Shown here one piece after another: positions 10,736 through 24,357 of a stretch of DNA of 64,000 nt. The notes under the pieces are model-generated. The model made no database searches and had not been told where the DNA came from. It worked only from the letters and a program-made list of their open reading frames with translations. The position numbers and the translations under genes were made by a program. Each line of letters opens with the position of its first letter. Within the stretch, counting starts at the first letter, position 1. This stretch comes from Bathymodiolus brooksi. Taxonomy: Eukaryota > Mollusca > Bivalvia > Mytilida > Modiolidae. Location of the stretch: assembly GCA_963680875.1 (NCBI GenBank), contig OY804579.1, positions 18,771,804 to 18,835,803 on the forward strand. Direction: 5' to 3'.

Positions 10736-11397
10736 GTAAGCTCAGATATCGCGAGTTTGTCAATCTGTTGGTCAGATACATGTTGTGTTTCCTGGTGTGT
10801 ATAATTCGGTGAGCTAGCAATTGTAATGTTGGTTATTTTACTTAGGGGAACTATTTTTTTTGTAATTACTATTTAATATGTAATATTCATATATAGTAAC
10901 ATGAAAGTACATAGGTTCTATTTTAGCCATGCTTTCCCGGAACGACAGGGATTCCTCATATTTACTGTAAATATCAAAGTTCCCAGAATATCCCGCTTGG
11001 TATAACACTAACAGACGACGCTGTATTCTGAAAACGGTTCAGTGCTAAAACTAAAATCTTAGTAAATTATTTAATGTTATAGGTAAGTGCAAATCAAGCT
11101 TGTTTCTAAGGCGAGGGTGATTTTTGGAAGAACATTTCAAGTTCAACTCTAGACTGACGAGTTATGTCCCCTGTCTCCTCCGCTCAACTAACACAGCTTG
11201 AGACGGATTAATCAGTTTATTTCAACTTCCGATTGTAATCATGTTTACGAGTTTGATGTTGATGTACAAAACGAACATGCTACCACAAATTATGAAAAAT
11301 ATTTGTTATTGGTGAATTGGTGAATGGTCTAAACAAAAGGTTAAATGATCCTTACAAGGAAAAGGCGGAATCATAGCAGGTTCGTAACTTAGTGGAG
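10736..11397. other. No feature recognised
   Basis: Single-copy-looking AT-rich DNA with no convincing exon, RNA gene or array. Confidence 0.5.
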
Positions 11398-11712
11398 ATC
11401 GCCTTTAGCTCAGTTGATAGAGTGTTGGATTACAATTCCACCGGGGACATTGCATTTTCCGAGATAAAAAATATGCTCTATATTTGTTCATTGGTTTCCA
11501 ACTAAATAACCTGTGATACCCAGAATTGGAAATATGTGTGGATTAAATGCTGGTAATAGATATCGTCATAGGAACAATAGTAGGTTAATAACCACCCTCC
11601 GCTATAAAGTACATTTTACTCAGTTGATAGAGTACAGTTTTGGTTTACAATGCGAGTGTAACCAGAATCGAATCCCATCGGGGACATTGCAGTTTTCTGA
11701 GATCTATAACAT
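11398..11712 (+). repeat. Two partial tRNA-derived SINE heads
   Basis: At 11,402-11,440 an A-box-like TTTAGCTCAGTTGATAGAG is followed by GGATTACAATTCC and CCGGGGACA. At 11,610-11,712 ACTCAGTTGATAGAG is followed by a B-box-like AGAATCGAATCCC and again CGGGGACATTGCA. Neither folds into a complete tRNA, so I read them as SINE relics of a second family. Confidence 0.6.
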
Positions 11713-12444
11713 ATTTTTCAGTGTTGATACGATATTCCAGAGCTTGTCGGTTCTATCACTTTATCAGAACTTCCTTGAAACTACAGAACCAATTTGAAGT
11801 CATCACGTCGAAAGTTTTGCGTTCGCCATCATGATTTGTTCCGTTTGGGATAGTCACAATCCCCTTTTATTCTCTTTATGACTTATCACCAAATTTCAAC
11901 AAGTAACACGACGGGTGCTATTAGTGGTTTAGTAACTAACTGAAAACCCTTTCGGAACACCTGAGATGTCCCCCGACTATTAGTAGGGTTCGGGTTGTTC
12001 ATTTTTCCCAGTTGCATGTCTTTTTACATTTTAATTTGTCAGTCACATCAAAGCCACGACGAGTTACCTGCGATGAAAATAATAATCTTGTGCACTTTGT
12101 GCTAGACTAACATGCTTAGTTGGGTGTTTTGAGCTCTAGCGCACTGAAACAACAGTCTGTGGGTATACGTGTCGCTCCTCTCGGGCACATCATCCTGATT
12201 CCGAGCCAACACGATGTCTGACTCGCCATTATTCCCATATATGTTGTAGTGAGTTCATGTTTTAATAATAATATTTGTATTTATATATGTAAACTTCTAT
12301 TTTCACATCGGGTGATTTTCGTGTTGTTTAACATTAAGACGACGGGTGTCACGAGGTAAGCAGGACCTGCTTACTCTTCCGGGGCATTGTTGTTCACCTC
12401 CTTTTTTGATTGGTTCGTCCTGCTCAATCTTTATATTACTGTGT
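11713..12444. other. Intergenic relics of dispersed repeats
   Basis: About 12,118-12,235 resembles the repeat at 45,720-45,930 (CACTGAAACAACAGTCTGTG). About 11,950-12,010 and 12,330-12,400 resemble dispersed bivalve repeats (CACCTGAGATGTCCCCC; ACGGGTGTCACGAGGTAAGC). No coding sequence is seen. Confidence 0.5.
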
Positions 12445-15400
12445 GGTGTTTTGTCGACCATTGTTTGTCTTCCCCACTCCACCTGTATTGTCTAACATTG
12501 TTTGTCTTTCCCCCTCCCCCTGTATTGTCTAACATTGTTTGTCTTTCCCCCTCCCCCTGTATTGTCTAACATTGTTTGTCTTTCCCCCTCTCCCAGTATT
12601 GTCTAACATTGTTTGTCTTTCCCCCTCCCCCTGTATTGTCTAACATTGTTTGCCTTTTCCCTTCCCCCTGTATTGCTTAACATTGTTTGTCTTTCCCCCT
12701 ACCCCTGTATTGTCTAACATTTTTGTCTGTCCCCCTCCCCCTGTATTGTCTAACATTGTTTGTCTTTCCCCCTCCCCCTGTATTTTATAACATTGTTTGT
12801 CTTTCCCCCTCCCCCTGTATTGTCTAGCATTGTTTGTCTTTCCCCTCCCCTGTATTGTCTAACATTGTTTTCTCTTCCTCCCTCCCCCTGTATTGTCTAA
12901 CATTGTTTGTCTTTCCCCCTCCCCCTGTATTGTCTAACATTGTTTGTCTTTCCCCCTCCCCCTGTATTGTCTAACATTGTTTTCTCTTTCCCCCTCCCCC
13001 TGTATTGTCTAACATTGTTTGTCTTTCCCACTCCCCCTGTATTGTCTAACATTGTTTGTCTTTCCACCTCCACTGTATTGTCTAACATTGTTTTCTCTTC
13101 CTCCCTCCCCCTGTATTGTCTAACATTGTTTGTCTTTCCCCCTCCGCCTGTATTGTCTAACATTGTTTGTCTTCCCCCCTGTATTGTCTAAGATTGTTTT
13201 CTCTTTCCCCCTCCCCCTGTATTGTCTGACATTGTTTATCTTTCCCTTCCCCCTGTATTGTCTAACATTGTTTGTCTTTCCCCCTCCGCCTGTATTGTCT
13301 AACAGTGTTTGTCTTTCCCATCCCCCTGTATTGTCTAACAGTGTTTGTCTTTCTCCCTCCCCCTGTATTGTCTAACATTGTTTGTCTTTCCCCCTCCCCC
13401 TGTATTGTCTAACATTGTTTGTCTTTCCCCCTCCCTCTGTATTGTCTAACATTGTTTGTCTTTCCCCCTCCCCCTGTATTGTCTAACATTGTTTGTCTTT
13501 CCTCATCCCCCCGTATTGTCTAACAGTGTTTGTCTTTCCCATCCCCTGTATTGTCTCACAGCGTTTGTCTTTCCCCCTCCCCCAGTATTGTCTAACATTG
13601 TTCGTCTTTCCCCCTCCCCCTGTATTGTCTAATATTGTTTGTCTTTCCCCCTCCCCATGTATTGTTTAACATTGTTTGCATTCCCCCCTCCCCCTGCGTT
13701 GTCTAACATTGTTTGTCTTTCTCCCTCCCCTTGTATTGTCTAACATTGTTTGTCTTTCCCCCTCCCCTGCATTGTCTAACATTGTTTGTCTTTCCCCCTC
13801 CCCTTGTATTGTCTAACATTGTTTGTCTTTCCCCCTCCCCTGCATTGTCTAACATTGTTTGTCTTTCCTCCTCCCCCTGTATTGTCTAGCATTGTTTGTC
13901 TTTCCCCCTCCCCCTGTATTGTCTAACATTGTTTGTTTTCCCCCTCCGCCTGTATTGTCTAACATTGTTTGTCTTTCCCCCTCTCCCTGTATTGTCTAAC
14001 ATTATTTGTCTTTCCACCTCGCCCTGAATTTTCTAACATTGTTTGTCTTTCCCCCTCCCCCTGTATTGTCTAACATTGTTTGTCTTTCCCCCTCCCCCTG
14101 TATTGTCTTACATTGTTTTCTCTTCCCCCTCCCCTGTATTGTCTAACATTGGTTTGTCTTTCCCCCTCCCCCTGTATTGTCTAACATTGTTTGTCTTTCC
14201 CCCTCCCCTTGTATTGTCTAACATTGTTTTCTCTTTCCCCCTCCCCCTGTATTGTCTAACATTGTTTGTCTTTCCCCCTCCCCCTGTATTGTCTAATATT
14301 GTTTGCCTTTTCCCTTCCCCCTGTATTGTTTAACATTGTTTGTCTTTCCCCCTACCCCTGTATTGTCTAACATTTTTGTCTGTCCCCCTCCCCCTGTATT
14401 GTCTAACATTGTTTGTCTTTCCCCCTCCCCCTGTATTTTATAACATTGTTTGTCTTTCCCCTCCCCCTGTATTGTCTAGCATTGTTTGTCTTTCCCCTCC
14501 CCTGTATTGTCTAACATTGTTTTCTCTTCCTCCCTCCCCCTGTATTGTCTAACATTGTTTGTCTTTTCCCCTCCCCCTGTATTGTCTAACATTGTTTGTC
14601 TTTCCCCCTCCCCCTGTATTGTCTAACATTGTTTCTCTCTTTCCCCCTCCCCCTGTATTGTCTAACATTGTTTGTCTTTCCCCTCCCCCTGTATTGTCTA
14701 ACATTGTTTGTCTTTCCCCCTCCGCCTGTATTGTATAACAGTGTTTGTCTTTCCCATCCCCCTGTATTGTCTAACATTGTTTGTCTTTCTCCCTCCCCCT
14801 GTATTGTCTAACATTGTTTGTCTTTCCCCTCCCCCTGTATTGTCTAACATTGTTTGTCTTTCCCCCTCCCTCTGTATTGTCTAACATTGTTTGTCTTTCC
14901 CCCTCCCCCTGTATTGTCTAACATTGTTTGTCTTTCCTCATCCCCCCGTATTGTCTAACAGTGTTTGTCTTTCCCATCCCCTGTATTGTCTAACAGCGTT
15001 TGTCTTTCCCCCTCCCCCAGTATTGTCTAACATTGTTCGTCTTTCCCCCTCCCCCTGTATTGTCTAATATTGTTGTCTTTCCCCCTCCCCCTGTATTGTC
15101 TAACATTGTTTGCATTCCCCCCTCCCCCTGCGTTGTCTAACATTGTTTGTCTTTCCCCCTCCCCTTGTATTGTCTAACATTGTTTGTCTTTCCCCCTCCC
15201 CTTCATTGTCTAACATTGTTTGTCTTTCCCCCTCACCTTGTATTGTCTAACATTGTTTGTCTTTCCCCCTCCCCTGCATTGTCTAACATTGTTTGTCTTT
15301 CCCCCTCCCCCTGTATTGTCTAGCATTGTTTGTCTTTCCCCCTCCCCCTGTATTGTCTAACATTGTTTGTTTTCCCCCTCCGCCTGTATTGTCTAACATT

Positions 15401-18400
15401 GTTTGTCTTTCCCCCTCCCCCTGTATTGTCTAACATTATTTGTCTTTCCCCCTCGCCCTGAATTTTCTAACATTGTTTGTCTTTCCCCCTCCCCCTGTAT
15501 TGTCTAACATTGTTTGTCTTTCCCCCTCCCCCTGTATTGTCTAACATTGTTTTCTCTTTCCCCCTCACCCTGTATTGTCTAAAATTGTTTGTCTTTCCCC
15601 ATCCCCCTGTATTGTCTAACATTACTTGTCCTTCCCCCTCCCCCTGTATTGTCTAACATTGTTTGTCATTATGCCTCCCCCTGTATTGTCTAACATTGTT
15701 TGTCTTTCCCCCTCCCCTTGTATTGTCTAACAGTGTTTGTCTTTCCCCCTCCCCCTGTATTGTCTAACATTATTTGTCTTTCCCCCTCCCCCTGAATTTT
15801 CTAACATTGTTTGTCTTTCCCCCTCCCCTGTATTGTCTATCATTGTTTGTCTTTCCCCCTCCCCCTGTATTGTCTAACATTGTTTTCTCTTCCCCCCCTG
15901 TATTGTCTAACATTGTTTGTCTTTCCCCCTCCCCCTGTATTGTCTAACATTGTTTGTCTTTCCCCTCCCCCTCTTTCCTCCTCCCCCTGTATTGTCTAAC
16001 ATTGTTTTCTCTTCCTCCCTCCCCCTGTATTGTCTAACATTGTTTGTCTTTCCCCTCCCCCTGTATTGTCTAACATTGGTTGTCTTTCCCCCTTCCCTGT
16101 ATTGTCTAACATTGTTTTTTCTTCCCCCCCCCTGTATTGTCTAACGTTGTTTGTCTTTCCCCCTCCCCCTGTATTGTCTAACATTGTTTGTCTTTCCCCC
16201 TCCCCTGTATTGTTTAACATTGTTTTCTCTTTCTCCCTCCCCCTGTATTGTCTAACAGTGTTTGTCTTTCCGCCTCCCCCTGTATTGTCTAACATTGTTT
16301 GTCTTCCCCCCCTGTATTGTCTAGCATTGTTTTCTCTTTCCCCCTCCCCCGTGTATTGTCTAACAGTGTTTGTCTTTCCCCTCCCCCTGTATTGTCTAAC
16401 ATTGTTTGTCTTTCCCCCTCCGCCTGTATTGTCTAACAGTGTGTGTCTTTCCCATCCCCCTGTATTGTCTAACAGTGTTTGTCATTCCCCCTCCCCCTGT
16501 ATTGTCTAACATTGTTTGTCTTTCCCCTCCCCCTGTATTGTCTAACATTGTTTGTCTTTCCCCCTCCCCTGTATTGTTTAACATTGTTTTCTCTTTCTCC
16601 CTCCCCCTGTATTGTCTAACAGTGTTTGTCTTTCCGCCTCCCCCTGTATTGTCTAACATTGTTTGTCTTCCCCCCCTGTATTGTCTAGCATTGTTTTCTC
16701 TTTCCCCCTCCCCCTGTATTGTCTAACAGTGTTTGTCTTTCCCCTCCCCCTGTATTGTCTAACATTGTTTGTCTTTCCCCCTCCGCCTGTATTGTCTAAC
16801 AGTGTTTTTCTTTCCCATCCCCCTGTATTGTCTAACAGTGTTTGTCATTCTCCGTCACCCTAAATTGTCTAACATTGTTTGTCTTTCCCCCTCCCCTGTA
16901 TTGTCTAACATTGTTTGTCTTTCCCCTCCCCCTCTTTCCCCCTCCCCCTGTATTGTCGACCATCATTTGTCTTTCCCCCTCCCCCTGTATTGTCTAACAT
17001 TGTTTTTTTTTTCCCCTGTATTTTCTAACATTGTTTGTCTTTCCCCCTCCCCCTGTATTGTCTAACATTGTTTGTCTTTCCCCATCCCCCTGTATTGTCT
17101 AACATTGTTTGTCTATCCCCCTCCCCCTGTATTGTCTAAAATTGTTTGTCTTTCCCCCTCCCCCTGTATTGTCTAACAGTGTTTGTCTCCCCCTATCCAT
17201 GTATTGTCTAACATTGTTTGTCTTTCCCCCTCCCCCTGTGTTGTCTAACATTGCTTGTCTTTCCCCCTCCCCCTGTTTTGTCTAACATTGTTTGTCTTTC
17301 CCCCTCCCCCTGTATTTTCTAACATTTTTTGTCTTTCCCCCTCCCCCTGTATTTTCTAATATTGTTTGTCTTTCCCCCTCCCCCTGTATTTTCTAACAGT
17401 GTTTGTCTTTCCCATCCCCCGGTATTGTCTAACAGTGTTTGTCTTTCTCCCTCCCCCTGTATTGTCTAACATTGTTTTTTTCCACCTCCCCTTGCATTGT
17501 CTAACATTGTTTGTATTTCCCCTCCCCCTCTTTCACCCTCCCCCTCTTTCCCCCTCCCCTTGTATTGTCGACCATTGTTTGTCTTTCACCCTCTCCCTGT
17601 TTGTCTAACATTGTTTGTCTTTCCCCCTCCCCTTGTATTGTCTAACATTGTTTGTCTTTCCCCCTCCCCCTGTATTGTCTAACATTGTTTGTCTTTCCCC
17701 CTCCCCCTGTATTGTCTAACATTGTTTGTCTTTCCCCTCCCCCTCTTTCCTCCTCCCCCTGTATTGTCTAACATTGTTTTCTCTTCCTCCCTCCCCCTGT
17801 ATTGTCTAACATTGTTTGTCTTTCCCCCTCCCCCTGTATTGTCTAACATTGGTTGTCTTTCCCCCTTCCCTGTATTGTCTAACATTGTTTTTTCTTTCCC
17901 CCCCCCCTGTATTGTCTAACGTTGTTTGTCTTTCCCCCTCCCCCTTTATTGTCTAACATTGTTTGTCTTTCCCCCTCCCCTGTATTGTTTAACATTGTTT
18001 TCTCTTTCTCCCTCCCCCTGTATTGTCTAACAGTGTTTGTCTTTCCGCCTCCCCCTGTATTGTCTAACAGTGTTTGTCTTTCCGCCTCCCCCTGTATTGT
18101 CTAACATTGTTTGTCACCCCCCCTGTATTGTCTAGCATTGTTTTCTCTTTCCCCCTCCCCCTGTATTGTCTAACAGTGTTTGTCTTTCCCCTCCCCCTGT
18201 ATTGTCTAACATTGTTTGTCTTTCCCCCTTCGCCTGTATTGTCTAACAGTGTGTGTCTTTCCCATCCCCCTGTATTGTCTAACAGTGTTTTTCATTCCCC
18301 CTCCCCCTGTATTGTCTAACATTGTTTGTCTTTCCCCCTCCCCCTGTATTGTCTAACATTGTTTGTCTTTCCCCCTCCGACTGTATTGTCTGACAGTGTT

Positions 18401-21400
18401 TTTCTTTCCCATCCCCCTGTATTGTCTAACAGTGTTTGTCATTCTCCCTCACCCTAAATTGTCTAACATTGTTTGTCTTTCCCCCTCCCCTGTATTGTCT
18501 AACATTGTTTGTCTTTCCCCTCCCCCTCTTTCCCCCTCCCCCTGTATTGTCGACCATCATTTGTCTTTCCCCCTCCCCCTGTATTGTCTAACATTGTTTT
18601 TTCTTCCCCCCTGTATTGTCTAACATTGTTTGTCTTTCCCCCTCCCCCTGTTTTGTCTAACATTGTTTGTCTTTCCCCTCCCCCTGTATTGTCTAACATT
18701 GTTTGTCTTTCCCCCTCCGCCTGTATTGTCTAACAGTGTGTGTCTTTCCCATCCCCCTGTATTGTCTAACAGTGTTTGTCTTTCCCCCTCCCCCTGTATT
18801 GTCTAACATTGTTTGTCTTTCCCCCTCCGCCTGTATTGTCTGACAGTGTTTTTCTTTCCCATCCCCCTGTATTGTCTAACAGTGTTTGTCATTCTCCGTC
18901 ACCCTAAATTGTCTAACATTGTTTGTCTTTCCCCCTCCCCTGTATTGTCTAACATTGTTTGTCTTTCCCCTCCCCCTCTTTCCCCTTCCCCCTGTATTGT
19001 CGACCATCATTTTTCTTTCCCCCTCCCCCTGTATTGTCTAACATTGTTTCCCCCCCCCTGTATTGTCTAACATTGTTTGTCTTTCCCCCTCCCCCTGTAT
19101 TGTCTAACATTGTTTGTCTTTCCCCATCCCCCTGTATTGTCTAACATTGTTTGTCTATCCCCCCCCCCTGTATTGTCTAAAATTGTTTGTCTTTCCCCCT
19201 CCCCCTGTATTGTCTAACAGTGTTTGTCTCCCCCTATCCATGTATTGTCTAACATTGTTTGTCTTTCCCCCTCCCCCTGTGTTGTCTAACATTGCTTGTC
19301 TTTCCCCCTCCCCCTGTTTTGTCTAACATTGTTTGTCATTCCCCCTCCCCCTGTATTTTCTAACATTTTTTTCTTTCCCCCTCCCCCTGTATTTTCTAAT
19401 ATTGTTTGTCTTTCCCATCCCCCTGTATTGTCTAACAGTGTTTGTCTTTCTCCCTCCCCCTGTATTGTCTAACATTGTTTTTTTCCACCTCCCCTTGCAT
19501 TGTCTAACATTGTTTGTATTTCCCCTCCCCCTCTTTCACCCTCCCCCTTTTTCCCCCTCCCCTTGTATTGTCGACCATTGTTTGTCTTTCACCCTCTCCC
19601 TGTTTGTCTAACATTGTTTGTCTTTCCCCCTCCCCTTGTATTGTCTAACATTGTTTGTCTTTCCCCCTCCCCCTGTATTGTCTAACATTGTTTGTCTTTC
19701 CAACTCCCCCTGTATTGTCTAACATTGTTTGTCTTTCCACCTCCCCCTCTATTGTCTAACATTGTTTGTCTTTCCCCCTCCCCCTGTATTGTCTAACATT
19801 GTTTGTCTTTCCCATCCACCTGTATTGTCTAACAGTGTTTGTCTTTCCCCCTCCCCCTGTATTGTCTAACAGTGTTTGTCTTTCCCCCTGCCCCTGTATT
19901 ATCTAACATTGTTTGTCTTTCCCCCTCCCCCTGTATTGTCTAACAGTGTTTGTCTTTCCCCCTCCCCCTGTGTTGTCTAACATTGTTTGTCTTTCACCCT
20001 CCCCCTGTATTGTCTAACATTGTTTATCTTTCCCCCTCCCCCTGTATTGTCTAACATTGTTTGTCTTTCTCCCTCCCCTTGTATTGTCTAACATTGTTTG
20101 TCTTTCCCCCTCCCCCTGTATTGTCTAACATTGTTTGTCTTTCCCCCTCCGCCTGTATTGTCTAACATTGTTTGTCTTTCCCATCCCCCTGTATTGTCTA
20201 ACATTGTTTGTCTTTCCCCCTCCCTCTGTATTGTCTAACATTGTTTGTCTTTCCCCCTCCTCCTGTATTGTCCAACATTGTTTGTCTTTCCCCCTCCCCC
20301 TGTATTGTCTAACATTGTTTGTCTGTCCTCCTCCCCCTGTATTGTCTAACATTGTTTGTCTTTCTCCCTCCCCCTGTATTGTCTAACATTGTTTGTCTTT
20401 CCCTCTCCCCCTGTATTGTCTAACATTGTTTGTCTTTCCCCCTGCCCATGTATTGTCTAACATTGTTTGTCTTTCCCCCTCCCCCTGTGTTGTCTAACAT
20501 TGCTTGTCTTTCCCCCTCCCCCTGTTTTGTCTAACATTGTTTGTCTTCCCCCCTCCCCCTGTATTTTCTAACATTTTTTGTCTTTCCCCCTCCCCCTGTA
20601 TTTTCTAATATTGTTTGTCTTTCCCCCTCCCCCTGTATTTTCTAACAGTGTTTGTCTTTCCCATCCCCCTGTATTGTCTAACAGTGTTTGTCTTTCTCCC
20701 TCCCCCTGTATTGTCTAACATTGTTTTTTTCCACCTCCCCTTGCATTGTCTAACATTGTTTGTATTTCCCCTCCCCCTCTTTCACCCTCCCCCTCTTTCC
20801 CCCTCCCCTTGTATTGTCGACCATTGTTTGTCTTTCACCCTCTCCCTGTTTGTCTAACATTGTTTGTCTTTCCCCCTCCCCTTGTATTGTCTAACATTGT
20901 TTGTCTTTCCCCCTCCCCCTGTATTGTCTAACATTGTTTGTCTTTCCAACTCCCCCTGTATTGTCTAACATTGTTTGTCTTTCCACCTCCCCCTGTATTG
21001 TCTAACAGTGTTTGTCTTTCCCCCTCCCCCTGTATTGTCTAACAGTGTTTGTCTTTCCCCCTGCCCCTGTATTATCTAACATTGTTTGTCTTTCCCCCTC
21101 CCCCTGTATTGTCTAACAGTGTTTGTCTTTCCCCCTCCCCCTGTGTTGTCTAACATTGTTTGTCTTTCTCCCTCCCCCTGTATTGTCTAACATTGTTTAT
21201 CTTTCCCCGTCCCCCTGTATTGTCTAACATTGTTTGTCTTTCCCCCTCCGCCTGTATTGTCTAACATTGTTTGTCTTTCCCATCCCCCTGTATTGTCTAA
21301 CATTGTTTGTCTTTCCCCCTCCCTCTGTATTGTTTAACATTGTTTGTCTTTCCCCCTCCTCCTGTATTGTCCAACATTGTTTGTCTTTCCCCCTCCCCCT

Positions 21401-22262
21401 GTATTGTCTAACATTGTTTGTCTGTCCTCCTCCCCCTGTATTGTCTAACATTGTTTGTCTTTCTCCCTCCCCCTGTATTGTCTAACATTGTTTGTCTTTC
21501 CCTCTCCCCCTGTATTGTCTAACATTGTTTGTCTTTCCCCCTGCCCATGTATTGTCTAACATTGTTTGTCTTTCCCCCCCGCTCTATTGTCTAACAGTGT
21601 TTGTCTTTTCCCCTCCTCCTGTATTGTCTAACATTGTTTGTCTTTCCCCCTCCCCCTGTATTGTCTAACATTGTTTGTCTTTCCCCCTCCCCCTGTTTTG
21701 TCTAACATTGTTTGTCTTTCCCCCTCCCCCTGTATTTTTCTAACATTATTTGTCTTTCCCCCTCCCCCTGTATTGTCTAACATTGTTTGTCTTTCCCCCT
21801 CCCCCTGTATTGTCTAACATTGTTTGTCTTTCCCCCTCCCCCTGTATTGTCTAACATTGTTTGTCTTTCCCTCTCCCTCTGTATTGTCTAACATTGTTTG
21901 TCTTTCCCCTCCCCCTGTATTGTCTAACAGTGTTTGTCTTTCCCCCTCCCCCTGTATTGTCTAACATTGTTTGTCTTTCCCCCTCCCCCCTGTATTGTCT
22001 AACATTGTTTGTCTTTTCCCCTCCCCCTGTATCGTCTAACATTGTTTGTCTTTCCCCCTCCCCCTGTATTGTCTAACAGTGTTTGTCTTTCCCCCTCCCC
22101 CTGTATTGTCTAACATTGTTTGTCTTTCCCCCTCCCTCTGTGTTGTCTAACATTTTTTGTCTTTCCCCCTCCCCCTGTATTGTCTAACATTGTTTGTCTT
22201 TCCCCCTCCCCCTGTATTGTCTAACATTGTGTGTCTTTCCTCCTACCCCTGTATTGTCTAAC
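12445..22262. repeat. 9.8-kb array of a 37-bp pyrimidine-rich minisatellite
   Basis: The consensus unit is TGTATTGTCTAACATTG then TTTGTCTTTCCCCCTCCCCC, about 265 copies, with units of 35-38 bp. Variants (CAGTGTTTG, GTCGACCAT, CTCTTTCC) recur in long blocks, showing larger duplications: spacing of about 1.44-1.66 kb between 12.6 and 15.8 kb, about 2.0 kb between 17.5 and 19.5 kb, and about 1.25 kb between 19.5 and 20.8 kb. The minus strand has two runs of four to five G per unit. Many open frames of 60-159 codons arise only because 37 is not divisible by three and few stops occur; none looks coding. Confidence 0.97.
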
Positions 22263-23477
22263 CTTCTTCGATTTGCAGTTGATGGTTTCCCCTTTGGTAT
22301 ATTTTCTTATCCCTGAAATTGTAGTGTTCTGTTGAGAAAAAAATATAGACAATAAATATACCATATAAATAACATTTTTACAGATATATAGCAAACAATG
22401 CAGTTGTCTTAAAACGATAGTATATTATATTCTAGTATATACGTACATTATGCTTACATTGCATTGTAATCCGGCAATTTAATTGGTTTAAAAGCCTTCA
22501 CGTGACTTGAAACATACCACTTGATCAGACAATGAAGTGCGAAAATCAATGACCACACCTACTTTTATTGATTAGCCGGAACTACTTTTGATCACAGCCG
22601 CCTACAATTTTGACCCAATTTAACGTGTTATTTAAGAATTTAATGAATTTTTTGTAGTTCTATAGGCGTGTAAAAGCGTGGACCGAGGCACATCTTTTGC
22701 ATGAAGCGCGCTTACACGCCTATGAAACAATAAAAATGCATTCAATTCTTATAATTACATTTAAATCACACCAAAATTTAATATAGTTGAATTTTTCGTT
22801 ATGAATTTTATTTGTGTTAGATTATTTGCTGTTGGAAATTACTACGCCATTGATTGTTTGCATCTGACGTCGTCATGGAGACACGTGCAAGTTCGGGTTT
22901 GAGCTTTATTGGGATGTAAAACATCTCTTTCATAATCATGTGACCACTTCATAACCAATCATATTGTAACATTTCAATGAAAAACAGAAGTAATGTAATT
23001 ATTAATGTGTAAACGTGTGCGTAGCTAAGGTGAACAGGAACCGAACATGGAAAGTAGAAATTACGAAATTATTACATTTCTCCAAAATAAAAAACGTACT
23101 AATTTAAACAAAAAAGATAAATAAATAAAATTCCCCCACATTCCAAAGTATGTCCATTCTAATTTTACAAGATCCAGCCGATTTTATTTTCTTTCCATTA
23201 ATAAGACCATAATAAGCTTGACCTGCTCCATGTGTGTCATAAAGCACTGATTTGCAATGTTGGTGTATACCATAAATCGATACAAAGATTTTGCATAGAT
23301 GAACACCATGCAGGAAATCCCACAATGGGCGATCACACATGACGACCACAATTAATGTTTTGAGAGGTCACATACAGTATCCCTGAAGGAGTAATTTATA
23401 TCGAAGACAGACTGTAAAATATGATGATATTGACCCAGGATATATTTTAATTAGATGTTTTTTGATTCGTTATCATA
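22263..23477. other. Intergenic; one palindromic repeat
   Basis: No gene seen. At 22,633-22,752 there is an imperfect palindrome with a perfect 12-bp core (ATAGGCGTGTAA / TTACACGCCTAT) and arms extending to about 40 bp, which looks like a small foldback or MITE relic. Confidence 0.55.
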
Positions 23478-24357
23478 GAAGATGAAAGGGGGTTATGGTG
23501 TTCAACACTACGTAAACAACAATATTTCAGTTATATCATGGCGGTCTGTCTTATTGGTGGAGAAACCAGCCGACCTGTCGCAAGTCACTGACAAACTTGA
23601 TCATATAATGTTGTATCTAGTGCCCCTCGCCTGAGTGGGATTCGAACTCACAACTTTAGTGGTGATAGGCACTGATTGCGCTGCTAGTTGTAAATCCAAT
23701 TACCATACGATCATGATCACGCTGATCCCATGCTTAAAGTATAACTGTATTGGTCATAGTTTTTTTAACATACAAGTTTTTGACAATTACAGAAATAAGT
23801 CTTGTATAAGCAAATAAATTACATTTAATGGGTCCAACTTCCACCCAAGGTGGTCGCTGTTACTAAAAGTAGAAACCTCTTAGAAGTGCCGAAGCAGCTT
23901 TACTTTAAGCAAGTATCTGTAGACATATTATCATTCAGGCGAGGTGTGCTCGCTACAACAGCGGCCACCTTGGGTGGAGGTTGGACCTATTAAATGTAAT
24001 TTATTTACTTAAACAAGCCTTATTTCTGTAATGTCAAAAGATTATACATGTATATTAAAAAAACTATGACCATACTGTTATACTTGAAGCAGGGGACAAG
24101 CATGGTCGTGATCGTATGGTAGTTGGATTTACAACTAGCAGTGTCTATCACCACTAACGTTGTGAGTTCTAATCCACCACATGGTTAGGTGTACTCGATA
24201 CATTATGTAATACAGTTTGTCACTGACTTCCGACAGGTAGATGGTTTTCTCCGGATTACTCCGGTTTCCTCAAGGAATAATACTGACCGCCACGATATAA
24301 CTTAAATATTGTTGAAAGTGGCGTTAAACACCATAACCCTAACCCATCATCGTTTCC
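23478..24357. repeat. Palindrome built from two inverted SINEs
   Basis: A SINE at 23,490-23,722 (minus) and one at 24,102-24,345 (plus) are joined by inverted sequence (23,723-23,865 and 23,955-24,101) that also matches. Arms are about 390 bp and the spacer about 90 bp. The B box is GATTCGAACTC (complement) in the left copy and altered to GTTCTAATCC in the right. Confidence 0.8.

Noticed and set aside
12387..22076. Many overlapping open frames of 60-159 codons on both strands (PLYCLTLFVFPPPPVLSNIV-like repeats)
   Set aside because: They are readings of the 37-bp minisatellite in rotating frames, with no start context, splice sites or single preferred strand.
12445..22262. CRISPR-like array
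   Set aside because: Repeats are contiguous without unique spacers, and the DNA is eukaryotic.
24330..24352. CCATAACCCTAACCC resembling telomere repeats
   Set aside because: Only two TTAGGG-like units, and they are the end of the SINE tail seen in other copies.
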